64,000 bases of DNA from NCBI RefSeq assembly GCF_014898055.3, contig NW_023601104.1, positions 67,935,106 through 67,999,105 of the forward strand, given 5' to 3'. This document shows positions 47,000 to 57,490 of the stretch, piece after piece. Origin of the DNA: Talpa occidentalis (taxonomy: Eukaryota > Chordata > Mammalia > Eulipotyphla > Talpidae). A model generated the notes under the pieces. It was not told the DNA's origin. It was given only the letters and a program-made list of their open reading frames with translations, and did not search any database. Each line of letters starts with the position of its first letter. Position 1 is the stretch's first letter. The position numbers were made by a program, and so were the translations under genes.

Positions 47000-47460
47000 T
47001 TTTTCCTGTGACATTATTTTAAAAGACATTATGGCTCATGTTATATCCATTATTCTTTGACTTTTTTCACTTGACCTTATAATGGAAAATTTTCCAAGGG
47101 AATACATGTAGTTGACTTAAAAAAAAGAAGAAAAAACTGTATAGTCATTACAAGTACAATTTTTCTGGTAAAAATTCAAATTCAAAATTGTATCAAGTGA
47201 AAAGGGATAGTTTTCCAATCTCCTATTCTTATTTTGGAGGTTACTGCTTTTAACACTTTATCAAATATTCATAAATGTTTTAAAATGTAATCCTATCATG
47301 TATAGTATTTATTATAGCATCCTGAACATTTTTCTGTATCAACATACCCAGATGTCTCATTTTTAATGAGTACCTAGTATTCTATTATGTAAATATGCTA
47401 TATTTAACTATCTCCCTGTTAGTGAATTCATTTGATCTTTTTTATCTGAACATGTCTCAC
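47000..47460 (-). repeat. L1M fragment, antisense
   Basis: ttatggctcatgttatatcc, tgaacatttttctgtatcaa, then cattttttaatgagtacc-like and agtattctattatgtaaata text. Diverged. Confidence 0.55.
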
Positions 47461-48097
47461 CCTTCTAGTTTATGTTAAGTTGCTCTTCCTTTGTTATGAA
47501 TTTAAAATATTCAACACAACAAACATTGAATGGCTAGTGTCTCTCACTCACTGTGCAGGGCACTAGGGCCACCAGTTTGCTTGATGCGCATTCCTTTCTC
47601 CCTGCTTTGAGTTATCACAGCATCAGAGAAAGATGTCCCTAAAGAACTTAGAATGCGACATGAGCTGGAATAGATAGCTGTGTCTTAGCATACATAGTAT
47701 TAATTTTATTTGGGGAAGGTAAAGAAGGAGAAACTGAAATTGGACTTTAAAAATTAAATAAGAGCTTTCCTAAGGGGGTAAAGAAGGGAGGTCATTCTTG
47801 TAGAGGGAGTAACAAGAACAAAATGGGTCCATGAGAAAGAGTGTGTGATACACAAAGAATGGCCAGTAGCCCGTGAGAGAAGGTGGGGAGTTGAGGGGGT
47901 GGAGAAGACTCTACTCAGCAGTTGGACACAGAAAACATTCAACAACTGAATTGAAATACACGTGCTCTTGCCCAAAGGGACTCTAAGCTTTCTTGGGGTT
48001 GTCCTTTCTATGCCCCAAAGGGGGCTAATGTTGCTTTCAGCATAGGGGGGCTCTTTCTCGAATTGGTCTGACTTTTGAAAAACTTTTTTCTTTTTTG
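47461..48097. other. Unique intronic DNA before the DAAM1 exon
   Basis: No recognised repeat. A minus-strand 130-codon frame (47754-48146) overlaps the splice acceptor and resembles nothing. Confidence 0.5.
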
Positions 48098-48130
48098 CAC
48101 TTCTAACCATCGCATGTCCTCTTTTTGCAG
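48098..48130 (+). promoter_or_regulatory. DAAM1: 3' splice site and branch point of DAAM1 intron 1
   Basis: The intron ends in a T-rich tract, then TTTTTGCAG at 48122-48130. A good branch-point match, TTCTAAC, lies at 48101-48107, with its branch A (48106) about 25 nt from the AG, a normal distance. A further pyrimidine run at 48083-48097 strengthens the site. The AG at the intron end agrees with the known position of the DAAM1 initiator exon just after a non-coding first exon. Confidence 0.85.
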
Positions 48131-48350
48131 AGTTTAACCACTCCAAGAAATAGAAGAGAATTTAGCCATGGCCCCAAGGAAGAGAGGTGGACGGGGGATT
48201 TCATTCATCTTTTGCTGTTTCCGAAATAATGATCATCCCGAAATCACATATCGACTGCGAAATGATAGCAACTTTGCGCTTCAGACCATGGAGCCAGCGT
48301 TGCCCATGCCCCCTGTGGAGGAGCTGGACGTCATGTTCAGTGAACTTGTG
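48131..48350 (+). CDS. DAAM1: DAAM1 first coding exon (exon 2), residues 1-61
   Basis: DAAM1 is a formin. It links Dishevelled and Rho in non-canonical Wnt/planar cell polarity signalling and nucleates actin through its FH2 domain. The exon has 37 nt of 5' UTR, then coding sequence 48168-48350 (61 codons, ends in phase 0). The protein starts MAPRKRGGRGISF and ends ..EELDVMFSELV, which is the human DAAM1 N-terminus as I remember it; the paralogue DAAM2 differs here (it has GLGFLCCF near the start). Residues 1-9 are basic, 11-18 are hydrophobic with a Cys-Cys pair, and the GTPase-binding/FH3 region begins near residue 45. The start is secure: ATG sits in GCCATGG, and an in-frame TAA at 48135-48137 closes the frame upstream. 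The exon is flanked by AG and GTGAGT. The remaining FH3, FH1, FH2 and DAD exons lie beyond the window. There are no frameshifts or stops, so it looks functional. Confidence 0.96.
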
Positions 48351-48356
48351 GTGAGT
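48351..48356 (+). promoter_or_regulatory. DAAM1: 5' splice site of DAAM1 intron 2 (GTGAGT)
   Basis: GTGAGT directly follows codon 61 (GTG, Val). It is a near-ideal U1 site, although the exon's last bases (GTG) are not the usual CAG. Cutting here leaves phase 0, so exon 3 should open with the DELDLTDK segment of the family. Reading through the site would add 14 residues and stop at 48393-48395, so intron retention would give a very short peptide. Confidence 0.92.
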
Positions 48357-49085
48357 CCCAGACTTCATGTTGGTGGTGGCTGGGAGCTGGGATGATGGGG
48401 AGGGCTTAGTTTAGTTAGGCCCGGACATGCCCTTCTTCTGTGAAGTGGCCCCACATATGCCTTGTATATGCACCTGTGTTATCAGCGGTGAGCCTATAAA
48501 GGAGGGGGAAAAAAAAGAGGATAAGATTACAGAATAAGGGCTTTGCTGGTGATTTAAGTGAAGGGAGTTAGACCTTTAGGTTTTCAAATACGTGATAGTG
48601 TTACATCCTAAGTTGCCCTTTCTGATTCCTCCCCATTAAACCTGCATCTATAATAAATAATTCCCTCATCTGCTTCACACCTTCTGGGTTTCCCCAATGC
48701 TTCCTCCACCCCCCACTCCCACCTGATAGTATTAATGTCTTTTTAAAAATTAGTCATAACCACCCCTCCTGTCCCTGATCCTTTGATGAAAGACATTATT
48801 ACTTAAGTACGGTATAATTATTTAGCCTAATGACAGGATTGGAATAATAACTGATGTGGGAAATGTTTTATGACCCTATCATGTTTTTGGACCCACTATC
48901 CTGAAGTGGGAGAGATGCATCTTGCTTAGAACCCATTCGTCACAAGACATAAGTGCTCTCCTTAACTTCGCTGCAGAAGCATCTCCAGTGTAGTGTCTCC
49001 TTCCATTTTGTGTTTCAGAATATGTTATGGCATGTGACATGTGGTGCCTGTCCCTACAAAAGGATGATATTTCCTTGCCCTGTGA
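48357..49085. other. Unique intronic DNA after the DAAM1 exon
   Basis: Nothing recognised. Confidence 0.5.
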
Positions 49086-49089
49086 TCTC

Positions 49090-49270
49090 AGGAGTGGCCT
49101 GACCTGGAGATAGGATATCCTTGGTTCAAATTACTGCTCTGACTTCATTACCTGTACAAATATGGAAAAAAGCATATGACTTTTTAAGTCTGTTTTCTGG
49201 AAAGTGTAGAAAAAAATAATACCTCCTCCTAGTTTGGTCTGATGTTCACAGGAGAGTGATGCGTAGTGGG
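49090..49270 (+). repeat. MIR, diverged
   Basis: tccttggttcaaattactgc, tctgacttcattacctgtac and gtctgttttctggaaagtgt follow the MIR layout. Confidence 0.65.
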
Positions 49271-49959
49271 GATGGCATAATGCCCTTACTAGAGACTCAA
49301 GATCACCTCTGGCATTTTGTCATGGCTTTAGTTCCAGTCAGACCATTTATGTCATTCAACAGATACTAGTTTCATCATTTTGTATGACTCTTCAGTCAGG
49401 AAAGTAATGTAGGCTGTGTCACTGCCCTGCAGGGGCAACATCTGAATGGATAGAGTCACGACAGTTGTAGACCTCCGTTCACCTGCAAGCTTATCCTATT
49501 GGGTAAGCCAACATGACACTTATGTTTGAGTTCTGGTCTGCTGAGTGGATTAACAGGCCCAGTACCACCCAGAATTGCTTGGGAAAAAGACTTGACTCTT
49601 CATAGCATGTTTCTACTTTATAATGTTGAATATTTTCAGTGTTTAAGAAATCTCTGTCCTCTCTCATCTCGGTTGCATGCAGAACTCTGTTCTAGATGCT
49701 AATGAGGTTTGAAATAGAAACTGGAAACTGCTCTCAAAAGCTGACAATTTCTGTAGCAAAATGGGACAGATAATGAAGATTTAATATCACCAAAGGGAGA
49801 AGCACATCTCATCTGTGCATTGATCATGGGTCTAGGTGTTATCAGGTGTAGGACATGGTGGTGAGGTGGGTGGTCAGGGACGACTTTCTGATGGGGCTGA
49901 GTAGTGAGCAGGGATTGCTAGTGAGGAGAGATGTGGAGAAGATCAATGTTAGTGGTCGC

Positions 49960-50225
49960 CTCAGTCATTGTAAGCAAGTTATCCTGTTACAGCAAACATT
50001 CAGTGGTTACAACAGTAGAGATTTATCTCTTGCTAATGCTACATGTCCACTGTGGGTCACCTGGGCTTCTGTTCTTCACCATCTTTTAATCAAACTTGGT
50101 GGAAAAGCAAAGAGAGACATGGTGAACTACTTACCAGCAGGCTCTAAGCTTATGCTTGGAAATGACACATGTCATTTCCACCCACATCTCTTAGGTCATT
50201 GACAATCACACGGCAACTCCTGAGA
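49960..50225. repeat. Ancient repeat containing a 24-bp palindrome
   Basis: gtggttacaacagtagagat, then gtgggtcacctgggcttctg and catctcttaggtcattgaca resemble an old interspersed repeat that I remember but cannot name. It contains TGGAAATGACA at 50157-50167 and its reverse complement at 50170-50180. Confidence 0.45.
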
Positions 50226-50959
50226 TCACAGGGTAAGGAAATATCATCCTTTTGTAGGGACAGACACCACATGTCATATGGGCAAGCTAAAGTCATTGGT
50301 GTGGGTGGAGGACACATAATTCTCTCCTAGGGAGGGATATAGTGAATCATCTACCCTTTTGGCAATCAAGAAGGGCAATAATAATATATTGACAAGCTTG
50401 GTTTTTTTTCCTCACTTAAAGTATGTTAAAACCAAAAGTCAACCTAAGAAAACATGTTGTGGATAAAGGGCTCCTCCGTGAGAGCAGGGCTGCTGGGCAG
50501 AGCTAGCACTCTCCACACAACTACATCCAATGTCCTTTCAAGGATGGTCTGTCAGTCTCCCTAAACCAGAGCCTATGTGGTGGCAGCAATGTGTTCATCC
50601 CGAAGACAGCTCATTGTTCTGTAAGACAGAAAATTCTACTCTCTGCCTTATTGATGTCTTTATTCTGTGTGAAAATTGCCCACAGCTGTTAGTTGTTAAA
50701 AAACCAATGCCAAACCAGAACTTTAAGCTGAAACCATTGGAAAACAAATTATCTTGAGGTTTGTGTCTGTCCTGGTTAGTGATGGATGGATTTATGTCTG
50801 CTCCTCACTGCCGGGGCTTAGACCACAAATGCACCCAACTGCCAGGGTTGTCCTGGGGCAAGTGAGGCATCCTCAGGGCCACCGGAATTCTCTTCCCTGG
50901 GTTCTCTTGAGTAGTTGCAGAAGCAGTTCTGCCTCTGCTCACGCACAGGAGAGGGAAGC

Positions 50960-51150
50960 CACATGGGGCATTAGAACTTGCATGGCCTCCTAAGTCCACT
51001 CTGTGACCGAGAGTAACCTCCTTTAAGATGGTTTCTCTTGGATTCGAGTTTATTTTCTTGTCTGTAAAATGGGAGTAATCCCATTTTCCTGATAGGGGTG
51101 GTGTGAAGATCACACACTTTTACAAGGCCAGCACCTAGAAATACTCCATG
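50960..51150 (+). repeat. MIR
   Basis: actctgtgaccgagagtaac, then gtttattttcttgtctgtaa and aatgggagtaatcccatttt, then ctagaaatactcc. A diverged MIR. Confidence 0.72.
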
Positions 51151-51539
51151 TCCTAGTTCATCAAGAGGGATGGGAGATAATTCAGGTATTTTTGGGGTAC
51201 AACACCCTAAGAAATAGCACAGGTTTTTCCTTTTCTTGAAAGTGAAACCCAACTTGTAGCCATTTGGAAAGCATTTCACGAGAACCAAACTTATTGGAAC
51301 CTAGTTTCCTTTCCTCCTCTGATAAGTCACTCATTTGATGTATTGAAAGTGATATTAAATAGGTTACTTTCAGAATTGCTTACTGCAAACTTATAAAGAA
51401 AGCAAGCCTGGATGGGAGGTCAGTCATGTGAGTCTTTAAAGAAGGTGGACAGCAAAGTGTACCTGGATCTCTCAGCCTTCCTGGACCAGCAATGGAATCA
51501 GGATTATTCCAGTTTCAGAACAGTGGTTTTTGAAGGTCC

Positions 51540-52184
51540 CATATAACTATTTAAAGTATTTTATTCAGTAGTTTTTTTAGTATACTCAGAATTGTGCAAC
51601 CAACACTACAATAAATTTTGCAACATTTTCATCACCCCTAAAGAAACTCCCATATCCATTAACTATTGCTCCCCATTTCTCCTCAAATCTCCCATCCTCT
51701 GGTAACAACCTCTCATATTTTGTTTCTGGGCATTTCATATAAATTGTGTCTTACAATATGTGACACTTTGTGATGGGTTTCTGTCATTTAGCACAGTCTT
51801 TTCCAGGGTTCTGCCATGTTGTAGCGTGTATCAGTATTTTATTTTTTTATTGTCGAATAATATTCCATTGAATGGACATACTACATTTTGTTTGTTCATT
51901 TGTTGTTGATGGACATTTGGATTGTTGCCAGTCTTAAGCTATTATAAATAATATTGCCATAAACATTCATATACAAGTTTTTATATGGAAATACATTTTC
52001 AATTATCATGGGTAGATACCTAAGAGTAGAATTTCTGGGCCATGTGGTAATGTTGTATTTAATTTTTGAGGAACTACCAGACTTTTCCAAAACAACTGCA
52101 CAATTCTAGATTCTCACTAGCAGTATATGAGGGTTCAAGTTTCTCTACATTCTTGCCAACTCTCATTGTCTACCCTCTAACTGA
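51540..52184 (-). repeat. L1M 3' end and ORF2, antisense
   Basis: attgtgcaaccaacactaca, cattttcatcacccctaaag, cataatattccattgaatgg-like text, tttgtttgttcatttgttgt and gagtagaatttctgggccat are antisense L1M. A SINE follows at 52197. The L1M does not clearly resume after it. Confidence 0.85.
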
Positions 52185-52196
52185 CTGACCAGTTGC

Positions 52197-52466
52197 CTTT
52201 TTTTTTTTAAGATTTATTTATTTTTATACAAGAACCGGGGTACAAGCCAGATATGCAGGAGGGTAAGAGGATTCACTGGAGACAGAGTGGGGAACAGAAC
52301 AGGCAGACTGATGAAATACGCTGCTGAGGGGAGCAGCAGGCGTGACAGGAGAAGTCTGCTGCGCTATGTGGGATTCTCGCTGGCTGGCCAGGATCGAACC
52401 CGCGCTGTAGAGGCTGCAGACAGCTTCACAGTGTGGAGCTCATCCACCTGCGCCACCAGGGAGGCC
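52197..52466 (-). repeat. tRNA-headed SINE, copy 14
   Basis: Full-length minus copy. The duplication CTGACCAGTTGC lies at 52185-52196 and 52467-52478. The tail on the minus strand runs TAAATAAATCTTAAA. The last SINE in the window: none in the remaining 11.5 kb. Confidence 0.95.
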
Positions 52467-52526
52467 CTGACCAGTTGCTTTTAAAGTTGTTCTATGGCCT
52501 CTGGAGAAGTGAGGACACATAACTCA

Positions 52527-52530
<4 letters not shown>

Positions 52531-52576
<46 letters not shown>
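52531..52576. repeat. TG microsatellite (about 22 units)
   Basis: Uninterrupted TG from 52531 to about 52572, then tttgtg. The longest simple repeat in the window, about 65 bp downstream of SINE copy 14. Confidence 0.97.
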
Positions 52577-55500
52577 TGCCAGAAAAAGTCTCTCTGCTAA
52601 CAATTTTAAAATTATTGGGAATATTAGAAAGTATTGAGAGTTTATGTTTTCTCTGCTGATCATATATTTTATGTCTTTTGAGCATCAGTTCTATTTTCCT
52701 TTATTATCTCCCAACTCTCCTCTGCAATTCTGCTTTGTCCTCTGCCTCACCCACAAATCAAGAATTTAACCAATCCAAGACTTGGTATTCTTACCATTAA
52801 ATGACATGCATTATAATTTTGTCTTTTCTACAGGCTTTTAAAGGTCTTAGATGATCCCCCACCTATTTGAAGCATCCTAGGTATGACAACACTATAAAGT
52901 CTCCCTGACAAGTAACTCCTTCCATCTTAGTTAGCGTAGATTTCCTTTGGGATGAGCAGCAGAATAAATCGATCACTGGTGAACTGGTAACTGGTGAACA
53001 AAATAGACTAGACAAGTTCCTTTGTTGCACAGGAGAAACAGGCAGCAAAACACAGTCTTATCCCATGTGTCTGAGAACTCTGCGAGGGCCTGCTCTAGCA
53101 GTACATTTTGATGGGAGAAGAACCTTAATTCTCCCCTTTTCAGGTGGAAGGAGTTCCACATGCAGGGTCCACTCATTTAGCTCCCTTACCTGGGAGCAAC
53201 ATGCCTGCCTTCTCTTTGATATGTGCATGCATAGCTCAGTCCCTCTTTTCTCGCCTTCTCTGCAAATCAACCTGCTTGATTTGCTTTAAATTTTGTAAGA
53301 ATGAACCCCCATGGGGAATTCTACAGTTGCCCAGCTCCCCCTATCACTAGTGGATACTGAATTCAGCTTTGAAATCTGATCAAACCCACTTGTCTGTAGA
53401 TGAAAGTTGGGTCCTCCCATTCAGTTTTCATGAGTAAAAAGGAAGGTACTTTGATTTCCATTTGCTTGATTCCTTAGCCTAGTGCCCAACTCATTCCAGA
53501 CTTGCTGGGGCAGGAAGCTGCCATGTACTCACACCTACTTCAAGTACCTAACCTAATGTAGAAGGCTCTTAGAAATTTCCTGGGGAAAGTAACATTTAAC
53601 ATAGATGTAAAAAACAAGGAATTTTCTAGGCAAAGAGGAAAGAATAGAATGTCATAGATAGCAAAGCACATAAAAGGGCTGGGAGCTGAGAACTAAAGTG
53701 TGTAAGACTCAAAGAGCCGAAAGTTCAGTGTACATGGAGCATGAAATAGGAGACTGGGAAGAATGGGCGTCCCGAGAGGCAAGCCGGAGAAGAGGGTGGG
53801 ATGGTTGTGTTGTTGCTTTAATTATACATCTGAGCTACTCGTTTGAACTAGAGGAAACTACTTCTGTTTGCTTACAAGCTTTCTTAGTGAACCAAATATA
53901 CCAAAGTACATGAGATTATTTTTGCTATCTGCTTACATTTACTAGCATTGCTCATTGCTGTCTTTAGGAAGCATAGGTAAACTTACCAAAAGGTCATCAT
54001 GTCTCCCTGAGAAGATTCTGAGTGTTTTCCTTTGAATCCAGTTGTTGAAATGGATACCTCCTTGTGACAATACTTACATCCTCTGGCTACTTAAATTTTG
54101 AAACAGAAAGGAGAGAGCGAGAGAAGTCCTAGCTTAGGAGCCCTTGTCCATCCCCTGCCCAATGCATAGACCCCTGCATTTTCTAAGAGTGAAAGGCCAA
54201 GGGTTCCCACACAATATTTAACAGTAGCAGTGGTATTGGATATGTGTCCCGCAGTTCTCTTGCCTTGTGAAACAGGGAAGATGTCCTATTGCTTTTCCTG
54301 GGTGAAATTTTAGGTGAAAACCAGGTTGCATGCAAGTTTGGTTGTTACTTTCTGAAGTGTATTGTAGTAAATTTTATTCTTAAAATAACACCTGCTGTTC
54401 ATATATTTGAAATCAGTTCCATATACTTATTAAAGGAAAGTTTTTCTGATACAGTACAGCACTCTGAATTTATAGCTAGTTGGAAATAATATGCAATATG
54501 AACTCAAGTTTTCTAAAGTCTACAATGTTAGCAGTTCCATTTTACTCTATTTCCTGGTTAATCTGCCTTTCAAATCCAACGCTTAGTCTTTCATTTATTT
54601 AGCCAATGGGTCTAGTGTTTGGAATAACATAGACTGCTCTGCCTTCCCAGGAAATGTAAAATATTTTTAAAAAGCTAATTGATAAATTTATTAATGATCA
54701 CAAAACCACTATTTATACTATTGGGGAGTGTCACCGAGAGTGAAAATCTAAATAGGGAGAGTGAGGAATATTTGTGTCTTCATAAATATAATTACTCCAT
54801 TTCATTTTCATTATTATTATGTAATGTGGATATTCTCAGCATTAGTAACCAGTGTAGAATTTGAGAATATTAGGAATGAGAGAATGTAGGTGATACATCA
54901 GAGTTAGATTAATACACCGTAAGGAAAGCTGTGCCAGATAAATTCACTTAGGAACCTACATCAGTAATCTCCTCATTTTCCAGAATATTCTGACATTGCC
55001 TTGGTATCCAAGTTGGTCTTACCAAGTTACCAGTGTACAGATTTTATTCTCTTACTAGCCATGTGAATTATTAGCTGTCTTCTCAGGCTGTCAACATAAT
55101 TTCCTTTATTACTAGGTTTAGTTTAAACTCTTTAATAATAAAAATTTTCCATTATCACCAGAATCGATGAAAAGTTTTCAACACTTTTTATCTGTTCATT
55201 TTTAAAGCTTTTGTTTTAAAAAGTTTAAGACCATTTCTAAGAATAGAAAGTTACTTACAGGAACTATTCAGTTCCCTGTCTCCAAGAAAGATGAAAAAAT
55301 TGGGTAGCAGGAACACTTAATTTTAATACAATTGAAGGAAAAAAAAAACTGGTGATAAGAAGTCATAGTTTTAATCTGCTGTTAATTAGAGTGTAAAGGA
55401 TTGCTCAGTAATTAACCAGAGGAAATCAGACTGTAAAAAGACTTCAGAGATACACTTTGAACAGTCTCAAAATATCCAGTTATCTGGAATCCAAAAATTA

Positions 55501-57355
55501 GAATCCAGTGAAAGAAATTATATTAAAATTATGCTATTTCTATGAGGTTAAAAAATATTTTCATTTGACAGACCTCAGAAAGGTCATGAGAGAAAATTTT
55601 ATTTGGCAAAATTTAGTTGAGAGAGAAGAAAAAGATAAGTGGGTAGATCTGTTTTACTCTATGTCATTTTTTAGAAAAATATTAGAACGGTATGAAAATA
55701 TTCAATGTATCACAAAGGAAAGTGGAAATGTAGATAATGAGCTTAATTGTATCCAGTGCTAAAATTCCTATGTAACAGAGGTGAACTGCTGCCAATATAC
55801 AGTCTATTTAAAGATGATAAAAGACAAGCCTACACCCAGACCTTTATAAAAAAGTTATTTTGACTCTGAGAACAACTGATGATTTGTGATACTGGGTGGT
55901 GTCCATATAGGTGGTTTTGCTTGCTTATATTTGTTGTATTTTTTAATAGAACATTACGTTGCTTACAAGAATCAAAGTAGGATTGGATATAGACCTTTGT
56001 TCCAGTGGATACTATACATTTCTTTGTATTGGTTGAGGGCCTGTCTGCTTAGACAGTAAGATGGTCAGTATGACTTCTTAAATTGGCATTTGGTCTTCTG
56101 ATTAACTTTAGAAAAATCCAGTAAACTTAAGGTAAAACCACAAAACCATTTTATTCTTCCTAGTTTTGAGTTTATTCTAAATGTCCTTTTCTATAGGCCA
56201 TTAAATTTAGATTTTGAATTCATGTTACACACTTTGTTATCAGTCAATACATTTATTACTGAGTGCTTCTTAATTTAGACAATGGGGACTAAAATGGAAG
56301 GCGTGTTGAAAAACAGGAGAGGAAAAGGAAACCTTTTTAAAAAAACCACAAATAACTGCGAAAACCATCCCTCCCTAGTAATGTTAGTTTGAAAAAATGA
56401 TTATGAGTCCCCTTGGCCTTGATATTCATTACTTTGAACCCTAAAGAGTCTCTGAGTGGTATGTCCCTACTTAGCTTTTGGCTACAATTGAAAATCTGAT
56501 GATCTGACTTAATCCTCAGGCTGCCATGTGCAAAGTACACAAAGTCAACATGCTGTACTGACTTGCCAACTCCCTACAGGTTCCCATAAACTAATGTAGG
56601 TTTTAAAAGACTGAGAGAACAATTCAATCTCTATAAATAGTGTAGTTTAGGTAAATTTTCAAGTGTCATTTTGAAAATGTGTCTCAGTGAATGACTAGAA
56701 CAGTCTGGTAGTTTGTACAAGTAACTGAATACTAGACTATATCTTGATGTGTTGGGAATCATCTAAATGCCATTTGCTCTCAGAAAACAGATGTCCCATA
56801 GCCTGTGGGAGGTAAATGCCCAGTATGTGATAGTGTATTTCAGTCCTAAAGTGTCCTTGAATAGTTTTACCAGCTGGGTTTGGACTACTTCCCTCCCCAC
56901 CTTTCATTCCCAGAATTCCTCTGGAATTTCAAACTGCTTCTTGATGTGTGTTATATGATCTCATTACCAGCTACATCTTTTAATTACAATTTTCTGGCTA
57001 ATGGATGAAGAACCATATTAGTTTTTTAGTTTAGTTGGGTGTTTGTTTTTTTTTTTTTTTTTGAAAACCAGATTCCTAAAAAAAGTTACAATTTTTCCTC
57101 CCTTGTCCAATTTTAAATGAACCCACTAAAAACATCATACAGCTGCTAGCTCTTACTTCATTATGCACTGTAATATTTATGAACTAAACTAAACCAAGTG
57201 ACTGGAGGCTCATTTAGAATGTGTGTGTGTGTATGTAATTTTCAGGAAAGATGGGCATTGGATGCGGGAGAAAAAGTCAGCAAGTTCTTTGCCATTTTTT
57301 AACAGATAGTTTGGGATTATTCCTAAGTGGACACTCATTATATTAAATCTACTGT
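52577..57355. other. Intronic DNA, mostly unique
   Basis: An old-repeat-like scrap lies at 53600-53780 (ttctaggcaaagaggaaaga, then gcaaagcacataaaagggc). Otherwise 53.8-57.3 kb looks repeat-poor by eye, with a T21 run near 57042-57062. No frame above 84 codons and none with family resemblance. Confidence 0.5.
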
Positions 57356-57359
57356 GAAT

Positions 57360-57490
57360 AGACATCTTAGACCTTCCAGAGCAGCATGGCACAAGCATGT
57401 ATCTGACCTTTTTATCCTCTGGATCCCCAGGGCCTGGAGCAGTGCCTGTCCCCAGTAGGTGCTCAATACATGCTTGTAGCCTGGATAAAC
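57360..57490 (+). repeat. L2 3' terminus
   Basis: ctggatccccagggcctgga, gcagtgcctgtccccagtag and gtgctcaatacatgcttgta: the characteristic L2 end. Confidence 0.8.

Larger units (their letters stand above)
1..48130 (+). other. DAAM1: DAAM1 intron 1 (3' part, inferred)
   Basis: The acceptor at 48130 requires an upstream exon. DAAM1 in other mammals has a non-coding first exon far upstream. I see no CpG-rich promoter, no long coding run and no other convincing exon in this stretch, so it is most simply intron 1, with the promoter outside the window. An alternative untranslated first exon hidden inside cannot be excluded by eye. Confidence 0.75.

Noticed and set aside
47754..48146. Minus-strand gene of 130 codons over the DAAM1 acceptor
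   Set aside because: No family resemblance, and it runs antisense through a splice site; its openness is more easily chance.
48168..48350. DAAM2 instead of DAAM1
   Set aside because: Residues 7-30 and 40-50 follow DAAM1 rather than DAAM2 as I remember both.
48168..48395. A complete 75-residue protein
   Set aside because: The last 14 residues come from reading past the GTGAGT donor into intron 2.
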